Part shown: in pieces, positions 14,612 to 23,213 of the stretch | How positions within the stretch are numbered: position 1 is the first letter of the stretch | Layout: each line of letters starts with the position of its first letter | NCBI GenBank assembly: GCA_023261645.1 | Contig: JAHFOO010000002.1 | Location: 63,189 to 109,285, forward strand | Source of the DNA: Candidatus Moraniibacteriota bacterium | GTDB lineage: Bacteria; Patescibacteriota; Minisyncoccia; Moranbacterales; UBA1568 | Length of the DNA: 46,097 nt | Direction: 5' to 3' | Made by a program: the position numbers and the translations under genes | The notes under the pieces: generated by a model | Told to the model about the DNA's origin: nothing | Databases searched by the model: none | Seen by the model: the letters and a program-made list of their open reading frames with translations, nothing else

Positions 14612-15385
14612 TTATTTCTCGAGAAACTTTCCGATTTTCTTCCAGAGAAACCGGTGCGTGATGTGCCTTAGTCCGAAGTGTCCGCCTTTCGGTTTGAGAT
14701 AGAATGTCGCACCGGTAGTCCGAGCAAACGGGTCGAGCGTCGCATATGAAACGATGGTATCATCTTTGGCATGAATGATCATAACTTTCTTGCCATCAAT
14801 CTTTTGCGTGCAGGTCAGTGGATTATAGAAATCCGGACGAAGAAGCTTCTTCCAGTCACGACTCCTTTCTACACGATAAGCTCCTCCATATCCTTCCTCG
14901 ATAAAACGAAAATGTGAGGAAGATGGCTCACTGCCATTTTCAAGTGTCGACCAATCGAGTACTGGCGAGAGAGCGATCACTTTTTTGACAAGAGGGTTTT
15001 TGGAATTGAGGATGACAGCCGGCCCGCCGAAAGATGACCCAAACAAATGAATGGAAGATACCTTGATCGGTGTGAATTTCTGAGAGAAAACATCATAGAG
15101 CTTCTTTTCTGTTTTCAGATCGCTGATGATATCTTCGATATCTTTCGCGGGAGAATGTTCGAGGAAATTTCCTTTGCTTTCCCAGCTCCCCCGATATCGG
15201 AAGAAAATCGCGACATAGCCGGAAGCGGAGAGAAAACGCAAAACATCATTCTTCGAAGGAGATGATGGCAAACCCCCTGCCAATATGGCTATCTTTCCTG
15301 TCTGTTTGGATGGCAGCATCACTTCTGCAATGATGTCTTCGGCAAAGTGTGTACGAAAAAAATTGAGGCGTTGAAACTTTTTCAT
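14612..15385 (-). CDS. Alpha/beta-hydrolase (dienelactone-hydrolase/prolyl-peptidase-like)
   Basis: A 257-residue cytoplasmic protein without a signal peptide. The nucleophile Ser118 is in GSSFGG, the acid is Asp208 or Asp209 in IIHAKDDTIV, and the base is His236 in KGGHFGLRH, spaced as in alpha/beta hydrolases. An oxyanion-type stretch ILAGGLPSSPSK follows the first strands. Substrate is unknown; the family includes esterases and peptidases. It begins 2 nt after the stop of the C39 protein gene, so the two are co-transcribed, and a role in envelope turnover is possible. A poorly conserved lid region (about 145-185) may set specificity. Confidence 0.82.
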   Translation of the reverse strand: MKKFQRLNFFRTHFAEDIIAEVMLPSKQTGKIAILAGGLPSSPSKNDVLRFLSASGYVAIFFRYRGSWESKGNFLEHSPAKDIEDIISDLKTEKKLYDVFSQKFTPIKVSSIHLFGSSFGGPAVILNSKNPLVKKVIALSPVLDWSTLENGSEPSSSHFRFIEEGYGGAYRVERSRDWKKLLRPDFYNPLTCTQKIDGKKVMIIHAKDDTIVSYATLDPFARTTGATFYLKPKGGHFGLRHITHRFLWKKIGKFLEK

Positions 15386-15387
15386 AC

Positions 15388-16716
15388 TTACTGATAGATA
15401 ATCATTTGATCAATGGATGTCTTGCTATCATTACCCATAGCACCAACAAGTGCTCGGGAAGTATCCAAAAAGATATTCGCCCCAAAATACGGATCATGCA
15501 CCACATATCTTCCCTTTGAATCTTTGTGATGAACGACAACATAATGTCCACCGCCACCGTTTGATTTCTTTATGTAAACAATAACTGGATTTCCTTTTGC
15601 GATCTGAGTGTCTACGGTCGACCAGTTGATGTTCCCGTGCGATTTACCGTTTGCGTTGAGTGTTAATTTCGGATTAGACCAGCTATTCGGCCAATTTATG
15701 AGGTCGCCGGAGAAGATTGATTGATTTGCGAGCTTCCCTGGGTTCATAGAGCCACCGTGCTCTTTGAAAACCATGGCCACGGCGGTTACGGCACAGCCAT
15801 AGCTTTTCATAAGGGTTTTCGTGTTTCCGATTGTTTCATTTCCCCAGGCAGGATCTCTCTGTGAAAAATACCAACTGGTAGATGCAAAATATTTGGAATC
15901 AGGCTTTGGATAGGAATCAGCACTCAGTCCACTGGCCGTAAAGTATTGATCGATATCCAGCAACTCTTTCTTTTGTTCTTCGAGATGAGAAATGAGTGTC
16001 TGATATTTTTTTTCATCGGCCTGTGTTGTTGCAAGCAAACGCGCCTTATTGGTTTTTGTACTGTCCAAATAATCACTCTGCTCTGTAAGTTTCACGTGAA
16101 GACCATCGGCTTCTTTCTTCTTTTCTTCCAGGCTGACGCGTTCTACTATAAGGCTCTCCTTGAGTGCTTTCACAGAGCCAAGGAGCTCGCTCACCTTGTC
16201 GCCTATCTCAATCGTCCCGTTTTCTTGGTTGAGGAATGAGAGTGTTTCAGCGGAAGAGAAAATGAGTGCGGCTTTCCCATCGGAATAATCACCGTAATAA
16301 ATACGCATCAATTCTGACAGCATCTGTTTCTGATGATTGAAGAGAATCTCTTTCTCCGCGATGCGTGAAGTAAGAGAAGAAATATCTCCCTCGAGATTGG
16401 TGATTTTTTCTTTGTTGATGCTGATTTCAAGCTCTAATTTATCGGCCTGTGCCTGAAGTGATGTTATCTGGTCGGCAAGTGTTGATCCCTCGCGTTGTTT
16501 GAGACTGATGATCTGTTTATAAGCCTTTATTTTCGCATTGATAGCGTCAACTTGATCTTGTTTATCTGCCAGATTTTTCTCTTGTTCAGCAGTCATTTCA
16601 GTGACACTCGGACTTTCAGTCGCCTGGACAAAAAAAACAGAAAAAAATAATCCACTACAGGAGAGTATTGTTATAAAAATACCTTTTTGAAGTTTTTTGT
16701 TTTGCTGGTGTATCAT
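15388..16716 (-). CDS. Secreted EnvC-like coiled-coil protein with C-terminal C39-like peptidase domain
   Basis: A 442-residue exported protein. The signal sequence or anchor spans about residues 10-33. A long coiled coil covers 45-255 with the EnvC/PcsB-like order of heptads and LMRIYYGDYSDGKAALIFSS in the middle. The C-terminal domain (about 280-442) is C39-like: Cys308 in SYGCAVTAVAM, His391 in GGGGHYVVV and Asp408 in VVHDPYFG form the triad. In EnvC and PcsB the coiled coil binds FtsX and carries an M23 or CHAP hydrolase, so this looks like a C39-armed counterpart and a plausible partner of the FtsEX encoded at 6107-7732; that link is inference. A TATAAT box only 9 nt before the ATG implies a nearly leaderless transcript. 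Confidence 0.85.
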   Translation of the reverse strand: MIHQQNKKLQKGIFITILSCSGLFFSVFFVQATESPSVTEMTAEQEKNLADKQDQVDAINAKIKAYKQIISLKQREGSTLADQITSLQAQADKLELEISINKEKITNLEGDISSLTSRIAEKEILFNHQKQMLSELMRIYYGDYSDGKAALIFSSAETLSFLNQENGTIEIGDKVSELLGSVKALKESLIVERVSLEEKKKEADGLHVKLTEQSDYLDSTKTNKARLLATTQADEKKYQTLISHLEEQKKELLDIDQYFTASGLSADSYPKPDSKYFASTSWYFSQRDPAWGNETIGNTKTLMKSYGCAVTAVAMVFKEHGGSMNPGKLANQSIFSGDLINWPNSWSNPKLTLNANGKSHGNINWSTVDTQIAKGNPVIVYIKKSNGGGGHYVVVHHKDSKGRYVVHDPYFGANIFLDTSRALVGAMGNDSKTSIDQMIIYQ

Positions 16717-16725
16717 GTATCATCC

Positions 16726-16753
16726 ATTATACCACAGCCGAAAATAGCTTCAA
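16726..16753 (-). promoter_or_regulatory. Extended -10 promoter of the C39 protein gene
   Basis: On the minus strand TTGAAG, 16 nt, then TATAAT preceded by TGG. The -35 overlaps the gltX stop codon. The expected start site is about 3 nt before the ATG at 16716. Confidence 0.65.
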
Positions 16754-18285
16754 GAGAGCTTTTTTATGGCATCAGTGATACGTTTCAGGCTTTCTTCCTT
16801 CCCCAAAACCCAGGCCACATCGAAAGGCGACGGTGAATGTTGCACGCCAGTCAAAGCGACACGGAGTGGCCAGAGGAAATCACCCTTCCCGCCTTCCGGA
16901 CGGGCAGGCTTCTCCCCTGCTTTGTCCATCAGTATTTTTTCTACAATTTCTTTGCCTTTCCAATCCGTATCTGATAAAAGAGAGAGCGTCTCCTGCGCAC
17001 TTTCCAGAGCTTTCCTCGTCTCTTCGGCAGTATTTTGTTTCCAATTGAGCAGTGCTCCATCATAAGAAAGTACATTCGTGAAAAAGAATGGGTTGTTCTC
17101 TCCGATATCCGAAAGTTTCGCGAGGCGGTCTTGTTCGATTTTCAAAACTCTTTTTACAAATGCCATTTTTTCTTCTTCACTTAGTATGTTTTGATGGCCC
17201 ACCCATTCTTTGAAGAATTCTTTTTCCGAAAGGAATGGCAATCCGCGCTCATACAAATCATCGAGAGCAAGTTTCTTGATATATTCCGTATTCATCCAAT
17301 CCAATTTTTTCAAATCGAACACGGCTCCGGCTTTGTGGACGGAAGAAAGATCAAATTTTTCTACCAGTTCATCGATGGTGAAAATTTCCTGTGTGCTACC
17401 GCTCCCAGGATTCCATCCAAGAAGAGCGACGAAATTGATGAGCGTTTCTTTGAGGTAGCCTTTGCTCAAATAATCTTCCACGGCGACATCACCCTGGCGT
17501 TTCGAAAGCTTGCTTTTGTCAGGGTTGAGAAGAAGCGGGATATGTGCGAATTTCGGGAGCGGAAACCCCAATGCTTCGTGGAGCAGAATGTGTTTCGGAG
17601 TGCTGGATATCCATTCTTCACCGCGGATGACATGAGAAATCTGCATCAGATGATCATCTACCACTACGGCCAGATGATAGGTCGGGAAACCATCTGATTT
17701 CATCAGTACTTGGTCATCGACGTCTCTCGCGTGAATCGTCACTGTACCTCGTATCAGATCATCAAAGACAATATCTCCGCGATTTTCATCGACATTGAGA
17801 CGGATGACATACGGTTCATTCTCTGCCAATCGTTCCTCGATTTCTTCGTGAGACAATCTGAGGCAATACTTATCGTACTTCGGAGCCAGCTTATTCTTGT
17901 TCTGTTCCTCGCGGAGCGCAGCCAGACGTGAAATACTGCAGAAACAATAATATGCCTTCTCTGATTTTATCAGTTTCTGTGCATATTCTTTGTATGTCGG
18001 GAGTCGTTCTGATTGAGCATATGGTCCATACTCACCTTTTTGTGCCAAAGCCCCATTTTCGATGAAGACACCTTCGTCATGATGGACTCCCATAGTATCG
18101 AGGGTCCTGATGAGGTTTTCCACTGCTCCGGGTATGAGGCGATTCTGATCAGTGTCTTCGATACGTAAAATGAACGTACCATCATATTTTTTGGCAAAAA
18201 GATAATTATACAGAGCCGTACGTAAACCACCGACGTGTAATTGTCCTGTAGGTGATGGTGCGAAGCGAACACGGATTTCAGACAT
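16750..18285 (-). CDS. gltX: Glutamate--tRNA ligase
   Basis: A class I synthetase that charges tRNA-Glu, and in organisms lacking GlnRS usually also tRNA-Gln ahead of amidation. The 511 residues include the HIGH-type motif PSPTGQLHVGG (10-20), the KMSKS-type motif KLSKRQGD (about 258-265) and an intact class I catalytic core with DTDQNR. Cys114, Cys116 and Cys141 retain the zinc-binding knuckle. The C-terminal anticodon-binding part ends with GGKGDFLWPLRVALTG, typical of bacterial GltX. It starts 26 nt after the WecG-like gene and probably shares its transcript. Whether the enzyme is non-discriminating cannot be read directly from the sequence. Confidence 0.96.
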   Translation of the reverse strand: MSEIRVRFAPSPTGQLHVGGLRTALYNYLFAKKYDGTFILRIEDTDQNRLIPGAVENLIRTLDTMGVHHDEGVFIENGALAQKGEYGPYAQSERLPTYKEYAQKLIKSEKAYYCFCSISRLAALREEQNKNKLAPKYDKYCLRLSHEEIEERLAENEPYVIRLNVDENRGDIVFDDLIRGTVTIHARDVDDQVLMKSDGFPTYHLAVVVDDHLMQISHVIRGEEWISSTPKHILLHEALGFPLPKFAHIPLLLNPDKSKLSKRQGDVAVEDYLSKGYLKETLINFVALLGWNPGSGSTQEIFTIDELVEKFDLSSVHKAGAVFDLKKLDWMNTEYIKKLALDDLYERGLPFLSEKEFFKEWVGHQNILSEEEKMAFVKRVLKIEQDRLAKLSDIGENNPFFFTNVLSYDGALLNWKQNTAEETRKALESAQETLSLLSDTDWKGKEIVEKILMDKAGEKPARPEGGKGDFLWPLRVALTGVQHSPSPFDVAWVLGKEESLKRITDAIKKLS

Positions 18286-18310
18286 ACGATTGTACTTTAT
18301 GGTTAATACT

Positions 18311-19015
18311 CTATTTCTTTATTGTAGCGAAAAATATATGAAAAGGGAAAAGGATGGTGGCATTCCAGATTCTCTTCCATCGCCTGGGCTGGAGCAAAAG
18401 GCGCCACAACCATTCGAGACCGATCGCTCGTAACCAGCGCGGTGAGCGAGTCTGTTTGCCAGTGAGGTAGTCGAATGATCCACCAACACCCATAGCCAGT
18501 CTGATACTGCTTTGATTTCTAAAATTACTCAGAAACATCTCTTGTTCTGGGGCACCAAAGTTACAAAAAAGTATATCGTATTTTGTATCACGTATGTTGT
18601 ATGCCTGGTTCGGGTCGATGTTTTCCCCACTTATTTTGATATGAGGAAACCGTTTTAAGATTGCACCGCGTACTTCGTCAAATGTGCTCAGACCATTTTT
18701 TCTTACTGCTAAATAAATCTCTAATTTTTCTTTGTTTGCCGATTTCAATAGTTCTTCTAGTAAATCTGCGCCAGGAAAACGTGTGATGTATTTTCCTTGA
18801 AACAGTCCAGCGAGCACGATTCCAAAACCGTCTGCAACACGAAGATCACAATTCTGAAGAACAGAATGGAATTGACTATTCTTTTCCGCTTCAAGGAGAA
18901 ATTCAGGATTGATGGTGGCTATCTGATGAAACAGGGGCTCATTAAGATACGTTTCTATACGTTTCAAAACTTCTTCGCGCGTCAGGTTATCAATTGTTAC
19001 TCCTAGTACTTCCAT
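18311..19015 (-). CDS. WecG/TagA/CpsF-family glycosyltransferase
   Basis: A 234-residue GT26 enzyme. MEVLGVTIDNLTREEVL is the usual family start, which fixes the ATG at 19015; longer versions would overlap thpR. Core motifs are TINPEFLLEAEKN, VADGFGIVLAG, and LFCNFGAPEQEMFL followed by AMGVGGSFDYLTGKQTRSP. Basic, hydrophobic helices at the C-terminus (WLWRLLLQPRRWKRIW) match the membrane-associating tail. Family members add ManNAc or ManNAcA to a lipid-linked GlcNAc, the second step in wall teichoic acid or enterobacterial common antigen. A ManNAc route fits the UDP-ManNAc-dehydrogenase-like gene at 33338, although the two loci are 14 kb apart. Confidence 0.92.
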   Translation of the reverse strand: MEVLGVTIDNLTREEVLKRIETYLNEPLFHQIATINPEFLLEAEKNSQFHSVLQNCDLRVADGFGIVLAGLFQGKYITRFPGADLLEELLKSANKEKLEIYLAVRKNGLSTFDEVRGAILKRFPHIKISGENIDPNQAYNIRDTKYDILFCNFGAPEQEMFLSNFRNQSSIRLAMGVGGSFDYLTGKQTRSPRWLRAIGLEWLWRLLLQPRRWKRIWNATILFPFHIFFATIKK

Positions 19016-19055
19016 ACGTTTTTTGTATTGAGATTCCAAGCGGGTCGGCAAACTT

Positions 19056-19604
19056 TCAGAGCAATGGAAATGTATCAATCGGTTCATAACGACGCTTGCC
19101 ATCGAGAGAGAGACTCTCAAAAACCGCGATATTTTCCACGGTTTCTATGAAAGAAACTTTTTCTTTCAATTTTGGTTTATTTTCAAGTTTCAGCCATTTC
19201 GACTTCTTGATCTTTGCCAACGTGATATGAGGACGATATATTTTTTTCTCTCGTATGAATGATGAGAAAGCTCTTTCAATTTTTTCCAGGACGAGACGAA
19301 GCTCATCACTCGCTTCACCGGTAAGCCAGATCATCTTTGGAGAGGCTTCGTTTTCCATAAGCTTCATTCCGGTAAACTGCAGTTCGAAAGATTCAATATC
19401 TTTGCAGACATCCCCTACTCTGGCGCATATCTCGCCGACTTCTTCTTCCTGAATGAAACCCAGAAAAAAAAGCGTCACATGGAAATTTTCTTCCATCGTA
19501 CGAAGGACTGCCTCCTTGGGCCATGCTTCCATTTCCTGTGTCAATCTCTTGCGGAGCTGAGAAGAAAGCGGGATACCAACAAATAATCGACGTGTTTTAT
19601 TCAT
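19056..19604 (-). CDS. thpR: RNA 2',3'-cyclic phosphodiesterase / 2'-5' RNA ligase family
   Basis: A 182-residue 2H phosphoesterase. The two catalytic motifs are HVTLFFLG (about 44-51) and HITLAKIKK (about 129-137), in the order and spacing of LigT/ThpR. The start MNKTRRLFVGIPL is the normal family N-terminus and sets the ATG at 19604. The family opens 2',3'-cyclic phosphates on RNA ends to 2'-phosphates. An RtcB-like ligase in the same window (40583-42088) uses 2',3'-cyclic or 3'-phosphate ends, so the two would compete for the same ends. The gene is divergent from priA, 74 nt apart, and lies 40 nt ahead of the WecG-like gene. Confidence 0.92.
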   Translation of the reverse strand: MNKTRRLFVGIPLSSQLRKRLTQEMEAWPKEAVLRTMEENFHVTLFFLGFIQEEEVGEICARVGDVCKDIESFELQFTGMKLMENEASPKMIWLTGEASDELRLVLEKIERAFSSFIREKKIYRPHITLAKIKKSKWLKLENKPKLKEKVSFIETVENIAVFESLSLDGKRRYEPIDTFPLL

Positions 19605-19663
19605 AAGCGTACTATGAGCGTAGCTTAAAAGAGCCAAAAAATCAACCCCGCCGAAGAACACTG

Positions 19664-19672
19664 TGATAGAAT
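19664..19672 (+). promoter_or_regulatory. Extended -10 promoter of priA
   Basis: TGATAGAAT ends only 6 nt before the priA ATG at 19679, so the expected transcript begins at about the A of the start codon. No convincing -35 is present. Confidence 0.5.
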
Positions 19673-19678
19673 AGGAAT

Positions 19679-21664
19679 ATGAAAACATTTGAACTCTATC
19701 GAATCGAGGTGGCACCACTTCTCATATTACCACTCGGGAAATCTCCGCTTTTCAGTTACCTTTCGAAAGAACCGATAGCTCTCGGATCACTCGTGACCAT
19801 TTCTTTTGGCAAACGCTCCTTGGAAGGGGTCGTTTATGGCGCTTCGCCACTTCCAGGCAAGGCACCAACTTGGATGAAATTCATTTCTTCAGTCATCGAC
19901 GGAGAATCCCTTACGGAGAATCAACTGGCCCTCGCCAGATATGTGAGTGAAGAATATTTCACTTCACTTGGTAAAACACTGAAGCATTTTCTCCCAAAAC
20001 GGATCATACGGAAGAAAAAAGAAAAAAGCATCAGTCAGAGTAAGAAAGCAGTACTCCGCCTCCACAAAAACGATAACGCTCTTCTCAAAGAATTCCTTTC
20101 ATCAAAAAAAGAAATCGTGAGATACCTCAATGTGTATGCTCTCCAAAATCAAGGTCAATTCTTCTCCCAATTGGTCAAAAAAGGAAATGCTCAGCATAAG
20201 CAGACCCTCATCCTTGTTCCTGAAATCGCTCTTTTGCCATCGCTGGAAGCTCTTTTTTCAGAGTATATTTCCGAAGAAGAGATCGTCGTACTGCATAGCA
20301 AACTCACTTCCGGCGCCTCTTTCGAAGCCTGGGAAAAGATTCGTTCCGGAAAAGCCTCTGTCATTCTTGCCACACGACAGGGCTTGTTCGCACCGTTTCG
20401 CACATTGGGTACCATTATCATTCTTGAAGAACAAGATGAGGGGTATAAACAATGGAGTATGAGTCCGCGTTATGATGGCAGACGTATCGCAAGAAAACTC
20501 GCACTCCTTTCCGAAGCAAAACTTCTTCTTGCCTCAGGAGTACTTGGTATCGACAGTTTTCATCATATCGAAGGAAAAGAATATATCCCGCTTCATCCGA
20601 TCCCTCCACTTCCTCCACTTATGAAGGACATTTCTATCGTCAATCTACGACTGGAACGTTTTCGAAAAAACTATTCTCCCCTCTCACAAGAACTCATAAC
20701 CGCTTTGCAAGAAACACGAAATCATGGAGAGCAAGCGCTTCTCTATATTCATCGTCAAGGTATGAGTGCTTTCTCTGTCTGTGAGAATTGCAAGAGCATC
20801 TTCCGTTGTCCGAAGTCCGGACATATTCTTTCGAGTATGAAAGATGGTACATTTCGTTGTCTCAGTTGTTCTTACAAGACAGACTCTTTCCCAAGCTGTC
20901 CTCACTGTGGACATCTCACGTTCCGTTCCGTCGGATTCGGTACCGAGCGAGTCGAACGTGAAGTGAAAAAGCTTTTCCCGGGAGCGCGTGTCTTTCGAGC
21001 GGACAAAACGACGATGCATACGGAGAAAGATATCAGAAAATTCCATACGGATGCCTCTCTCGGAAATATCGATATTCTCATCGGAACTCAGATGATACTG
21101 AAAGGGCACACCTTGCCCAAATTGGCTTTGATTGGTATGATTGACGCGGACAGTCTCCTCTCTTTTCCTGATTTCCGAGCTGATGAGAAGCTTTTCCAAA
21201 TTCTCACGAGGTTCGTGGAGCAGACGAAGAAACAAAAGGAAAGCGGTTCCAAAGCGAGAATAATCGTACAGACATTCCATCCGGAAAGCACCTTTTTCCA
21301 AAGAATCGAAACGCTCGATTCCAAGGCTTTCTCTCACAAGATACTGACCGAGCGCGAAGACCTCTATTATCCTCCGTTTTCCCGTCTCATCTCTATTACT
21401 TGCCACGGAAAAACTGAGAAAGAAACTATCACAGCGGCCAAAACACTTGGAGAGACTCTTCGAAAACTCCTCCCGAAAAAAAATTCCCGTTATCGACTGA
21501 GTATTCCGGAATCAGCGAAACAAGTCATCTCCAAAAAACTGTTCGAAAGCTCCCTTCTTTTGCGTATTCCAGCCGAAGAAGCGATTCCGGAAGATATCCG
21601 AACCTTTCTTGAAAAAACGGATATGTCTGATATTATCGATGTCGATCCTCTCTCATTTTTGTAA
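19679..21664 (+). CDS. priA: PriA-like primosomal protein lacking ATPase motifs
   Basis: The 661-residue sequence keeps the PriA frame: N-terminal 3'-DNA-end-binding domain (1-110), TLILVPEIALLPSLE (176-190), YKQWSMSPRYDGRRIA (256-271), zinc region (368-410), GFGTERVEREV, LIGTQMILKGH and DADSLLSFPDFRADE. The helicase motifs are gone. The Walker A region reads NVYALQNQGQFF in place of GxTGSGKT. The DEEH box is LEEQ (249-252), SATP of motif III is SGVLG, and the motif VI arginines (QVAGRAGR) are replaced by RFVEQTKKQ. One zinc Cys is Ser380. It therefore probably loads or recognises restart structures without ATP-driven unwinding. It is first in an operon with def, fmt and a rhodanese-like gene. 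Confidence 0.9.
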   Translation: MKTFELYRIEVAPLLILPLGKSPLFSYLSKEPIALGSLVTISFGKRSLEGVVYGASPLPGKAPTWMKFISSVIDGESLTENQLALARYVSEEYFTSLGKTLKHFLPKRIIRKKKEKSISQSKKAVLRLHKNDNALLKEFLSSKKEIVRYLNVYALQNQGQFFSQLVKKGNAQHKQTLILVPEIALLPSLEALFSEYISEEEIVVLHSKLTSGASFEAWEKIRSGKASVILATRQGLFAPFRTLGTIIILEEQDEGYKQWSMSPRYDGRRIARKLALLSEAKLLLASGVLGIDSFHHIEGKEYIPLHPIPPLPPLMKDISIVNLRLERFRKNYSPLSQELITALQETRNHGEQALLYIHRQGMSAFSVCENCKSIFRCPKSGHILSSMKDGTFRCLSCSYKTDSFPSCPHCGHLTFRSVGFGTERVEREVKKLFPGARVFRADKTTMHTEKDIRKFHTDASLGNIDILIGTQMILKGHTLPKLALIGMIDADSLLSFPDFRADEKLFQILTRFVEQTKKQKESGSKARIIVQTFHPESTFFQRIETLDSKAFSHKILTEREDLYYPPFSRLISITCHGKTEKETITAAKTLGETLRKLLPKKNSRYRLSIPESAKQVISKKLFESSLLLRIPAEEAIPEDIRTFLEKTDMSDIIDVDPLSFL

Positions 21665-21668
21665 AACT

Positions 21669-22139
21669 ATGCTGACACTCATCACCGGCGCGACAACTGA
21701 AATTTTATTGAAGCCGACTTCTCGCGTCAAGGATCCTTTGTCCAAAGAGATTCAATCTTTGTTGCCGGAGATGGTTGAAACGATGTACAAAGAGAAAGGA
21801 ATCGGTTTGGCTGCACCGCAGATCAACAAATCAATTCGCTTGGCCGTGGCCGAAGTAGACGACAAAATATACTATCTGATCAATCCGGAAATAACCTCAC
21901 TTTCACAAGAAAAAATCATTTTTGAGGAAGGTTGTCTCAGTCTGCCCGGCCAATTTTTCCCCATCATCCGATCGGAAGAAATTACGGTCAGATATCAGAA
22001 TGAGAAGGGATTGCCGAAAAAACTCCGTGCCACAGGGTTGCTGGCTATCGTTATCCAACATGAAGTGGACCATCTCGATGGAATTCTTATCATCAATCGC
22101 TACAAAAAACAGCAGAAAAAGACTTCGGTAATCCTTTGA
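21669..22139 (+). CDS. def: Peptide deformylase
   Basis: Removes the formyl group from N-terminal methionine. The 156-residue enzyme has all three motifs: GIGLAAPQ (44-51), EGCLSLP (87-93) with metal ligand Cys89, and HEVDH (131-135) with the two His ligands and catalytic Glu132. Ile-Asn-Lys insertions are minor. The ATG at 21669 begins the normal family N-terminus; it lies 4 nt after the priA stop and has no Shine-Dalgarno, so it depends on coupling or an A-rich leader. fmt follows after 9 nt, giving both halves of the formyl-methionine cycle in one operon. Confidence 0.95.
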   Translation: MLTLITGATTEILLKPTSRVKDPLSKEIQSLLPEMVETMYKEKGIGLAAPQINKSIRLAVAEVDDKIYYLINPEITSLSQEKIIFEEGCLSLPGQFFPIIRSEEITVRYQNEKGLPKKLRATGLLAIVIQHEVDHLDGILIINRYKKQQKKTSVIL

Positions 22140-22148
22140 TAAAAAAAT

Positions 22149-23204
22149 ATGGTTGCTTTCTTCGATCTCACACGACGTACCGGAAAAGACACATCTTCAA
22201 AACAAGAACCAGCTCCGGAAAAAACCGAGGGGACGAATAAAACCTGGACCGGTGCTCCAAAAATCCGTACTGTTTTTATGGGGACACCGGAATTCGCCAC
22301 CGCCATACTCGGAGGACTGATCGAACAGAAATACAATATCGTAAGTGTGGTGACCAAAGTCGATAGACCGGTAGGACGGAAACAAGAAGCGGTAGAAAGC
22401 GCTGTCAAAAAGAAAGCTCTTGAATATCATCTCCCCATCCTTCAGCCGGAGAAATTCGATGAAGAAACCGTCGAAAGCATAAAAAAATTGCAACCGGATC
22501 TGATTATTGTGGCTGCGTATGGAAAAATTTTACCAGAGGAAGTTCTGAAAATTCCCGGCTTCGGATGTATCAATGTCCACGCCTCGATTCTTCCCAAGTG
22601 GCGCGGTGCCTCCCCGATTCAGAATGCACTCCTTGCCGGCGCGAACAAAACAGGCATCACTGTTATGCTTATGGATAAAGGTATGGATACCGGTGATATC
22701 CTGGCACAAAAGGAGATGGACATCGACCCGGACGATACCAAAGAATCACTCAGCATAAAATTGATTACACTCGGAAAAAATCTCCTTCTCGAAACGTTAC
22801 CGCTGTGGATAGACCGTACTCTCACTCCGAAACCGCAAGATCAAAGCCAATCGACGCTCTGTCAGCTTATCGAACGCGAAGACGGTCATATTATGTGGAC
22901 CGATAGTGCGGAAAGTATTTACAATCGTTATCGGGCATTGTATCCATGGCCAGGGATTTTTTCTTTTTGGAAAAAAGAAGATGGTCGTATGCGCCTGAAA
23001 TTACACCGTATTTCCTATCAGAAACAATCGCCACAAACCCCTCATCTCCTGGGTCAGGTATTCGAAGTAGGAGAAAAAGTCGGTGTTCAAACGGGTGAAG
23101 GAGTGATTTTTCTCGAAGAAGTCCAAATGGAAGGAAAAACACGGATCCCAATCGCTGATTTCCTGCTTGGAAACAAGGAAATCATCGATAGTTTTTTAGA
23201 ATGA
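22149..23204 (+). CDS. fmt: Methionyl-tRNA formyltransferase with an N-terminal extension
   Basis: Transfers a formyl group from 10-formyl-THF to Met-tRNAi. Of 351 residues, the catalytic domain starts only at about residue 38 (IRTVFMGTPEFA). The preceding polar, Lys/Glu/Thr-rich stretch is extra compared with E. coli Fmt. The catalytic triad is Asn142, His144 and Asp180 (INVHASILPKWRG and MDTGDIL), with the same His-to-Asp spacing as in E. coli (108 to 144). The C-terminal tRNA-binding OB domain is complete. An alternative shorter start would need a codon near position 22257, and none with a ribosome site is seen. The upstream leader is TAAAAAAAT. Confidence 0.94.
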   Translation: MVAFFDLTRRTGKDTSSKQEPAPEKTEGTNKTWTGAPKIRTVFMGTPEFATAILGGLIEQKYNIVSVVTKVDRPVGRKQEAVESAVKKKALEYHLPILQPEKFDEETVESIKKLQPDLIIVAAYGKILPEEVLKIPGFGCINVHASILPKWRGASPIQNALLAGANKTGITVMLMDKGMDTGDILAQKEMDIDPDDTKESLSIKLITLGKNLLLETLPLWIDRTLTPKPQDQSQSTLCQLIEREDGHIMWTDSAESIYNRYRALYPWPGIFSFWKKEDGRMRLKLHRISYQKQSPQTPHLLGQVFEVGEKVGVQTGEGVIFLEEVQMEGKTRIPIADFLLGNKEIIDSFLE

Positions 23205-23213
23205 TAAAAACAT

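Noticed and set aside
18311-19120. Longer start for the WecG/TagA gene at 19120
   Set aside because: It would overlap thpR by 65 nt and add residues not found in the family; the ATG at 19015 matches the usual N-terminus.
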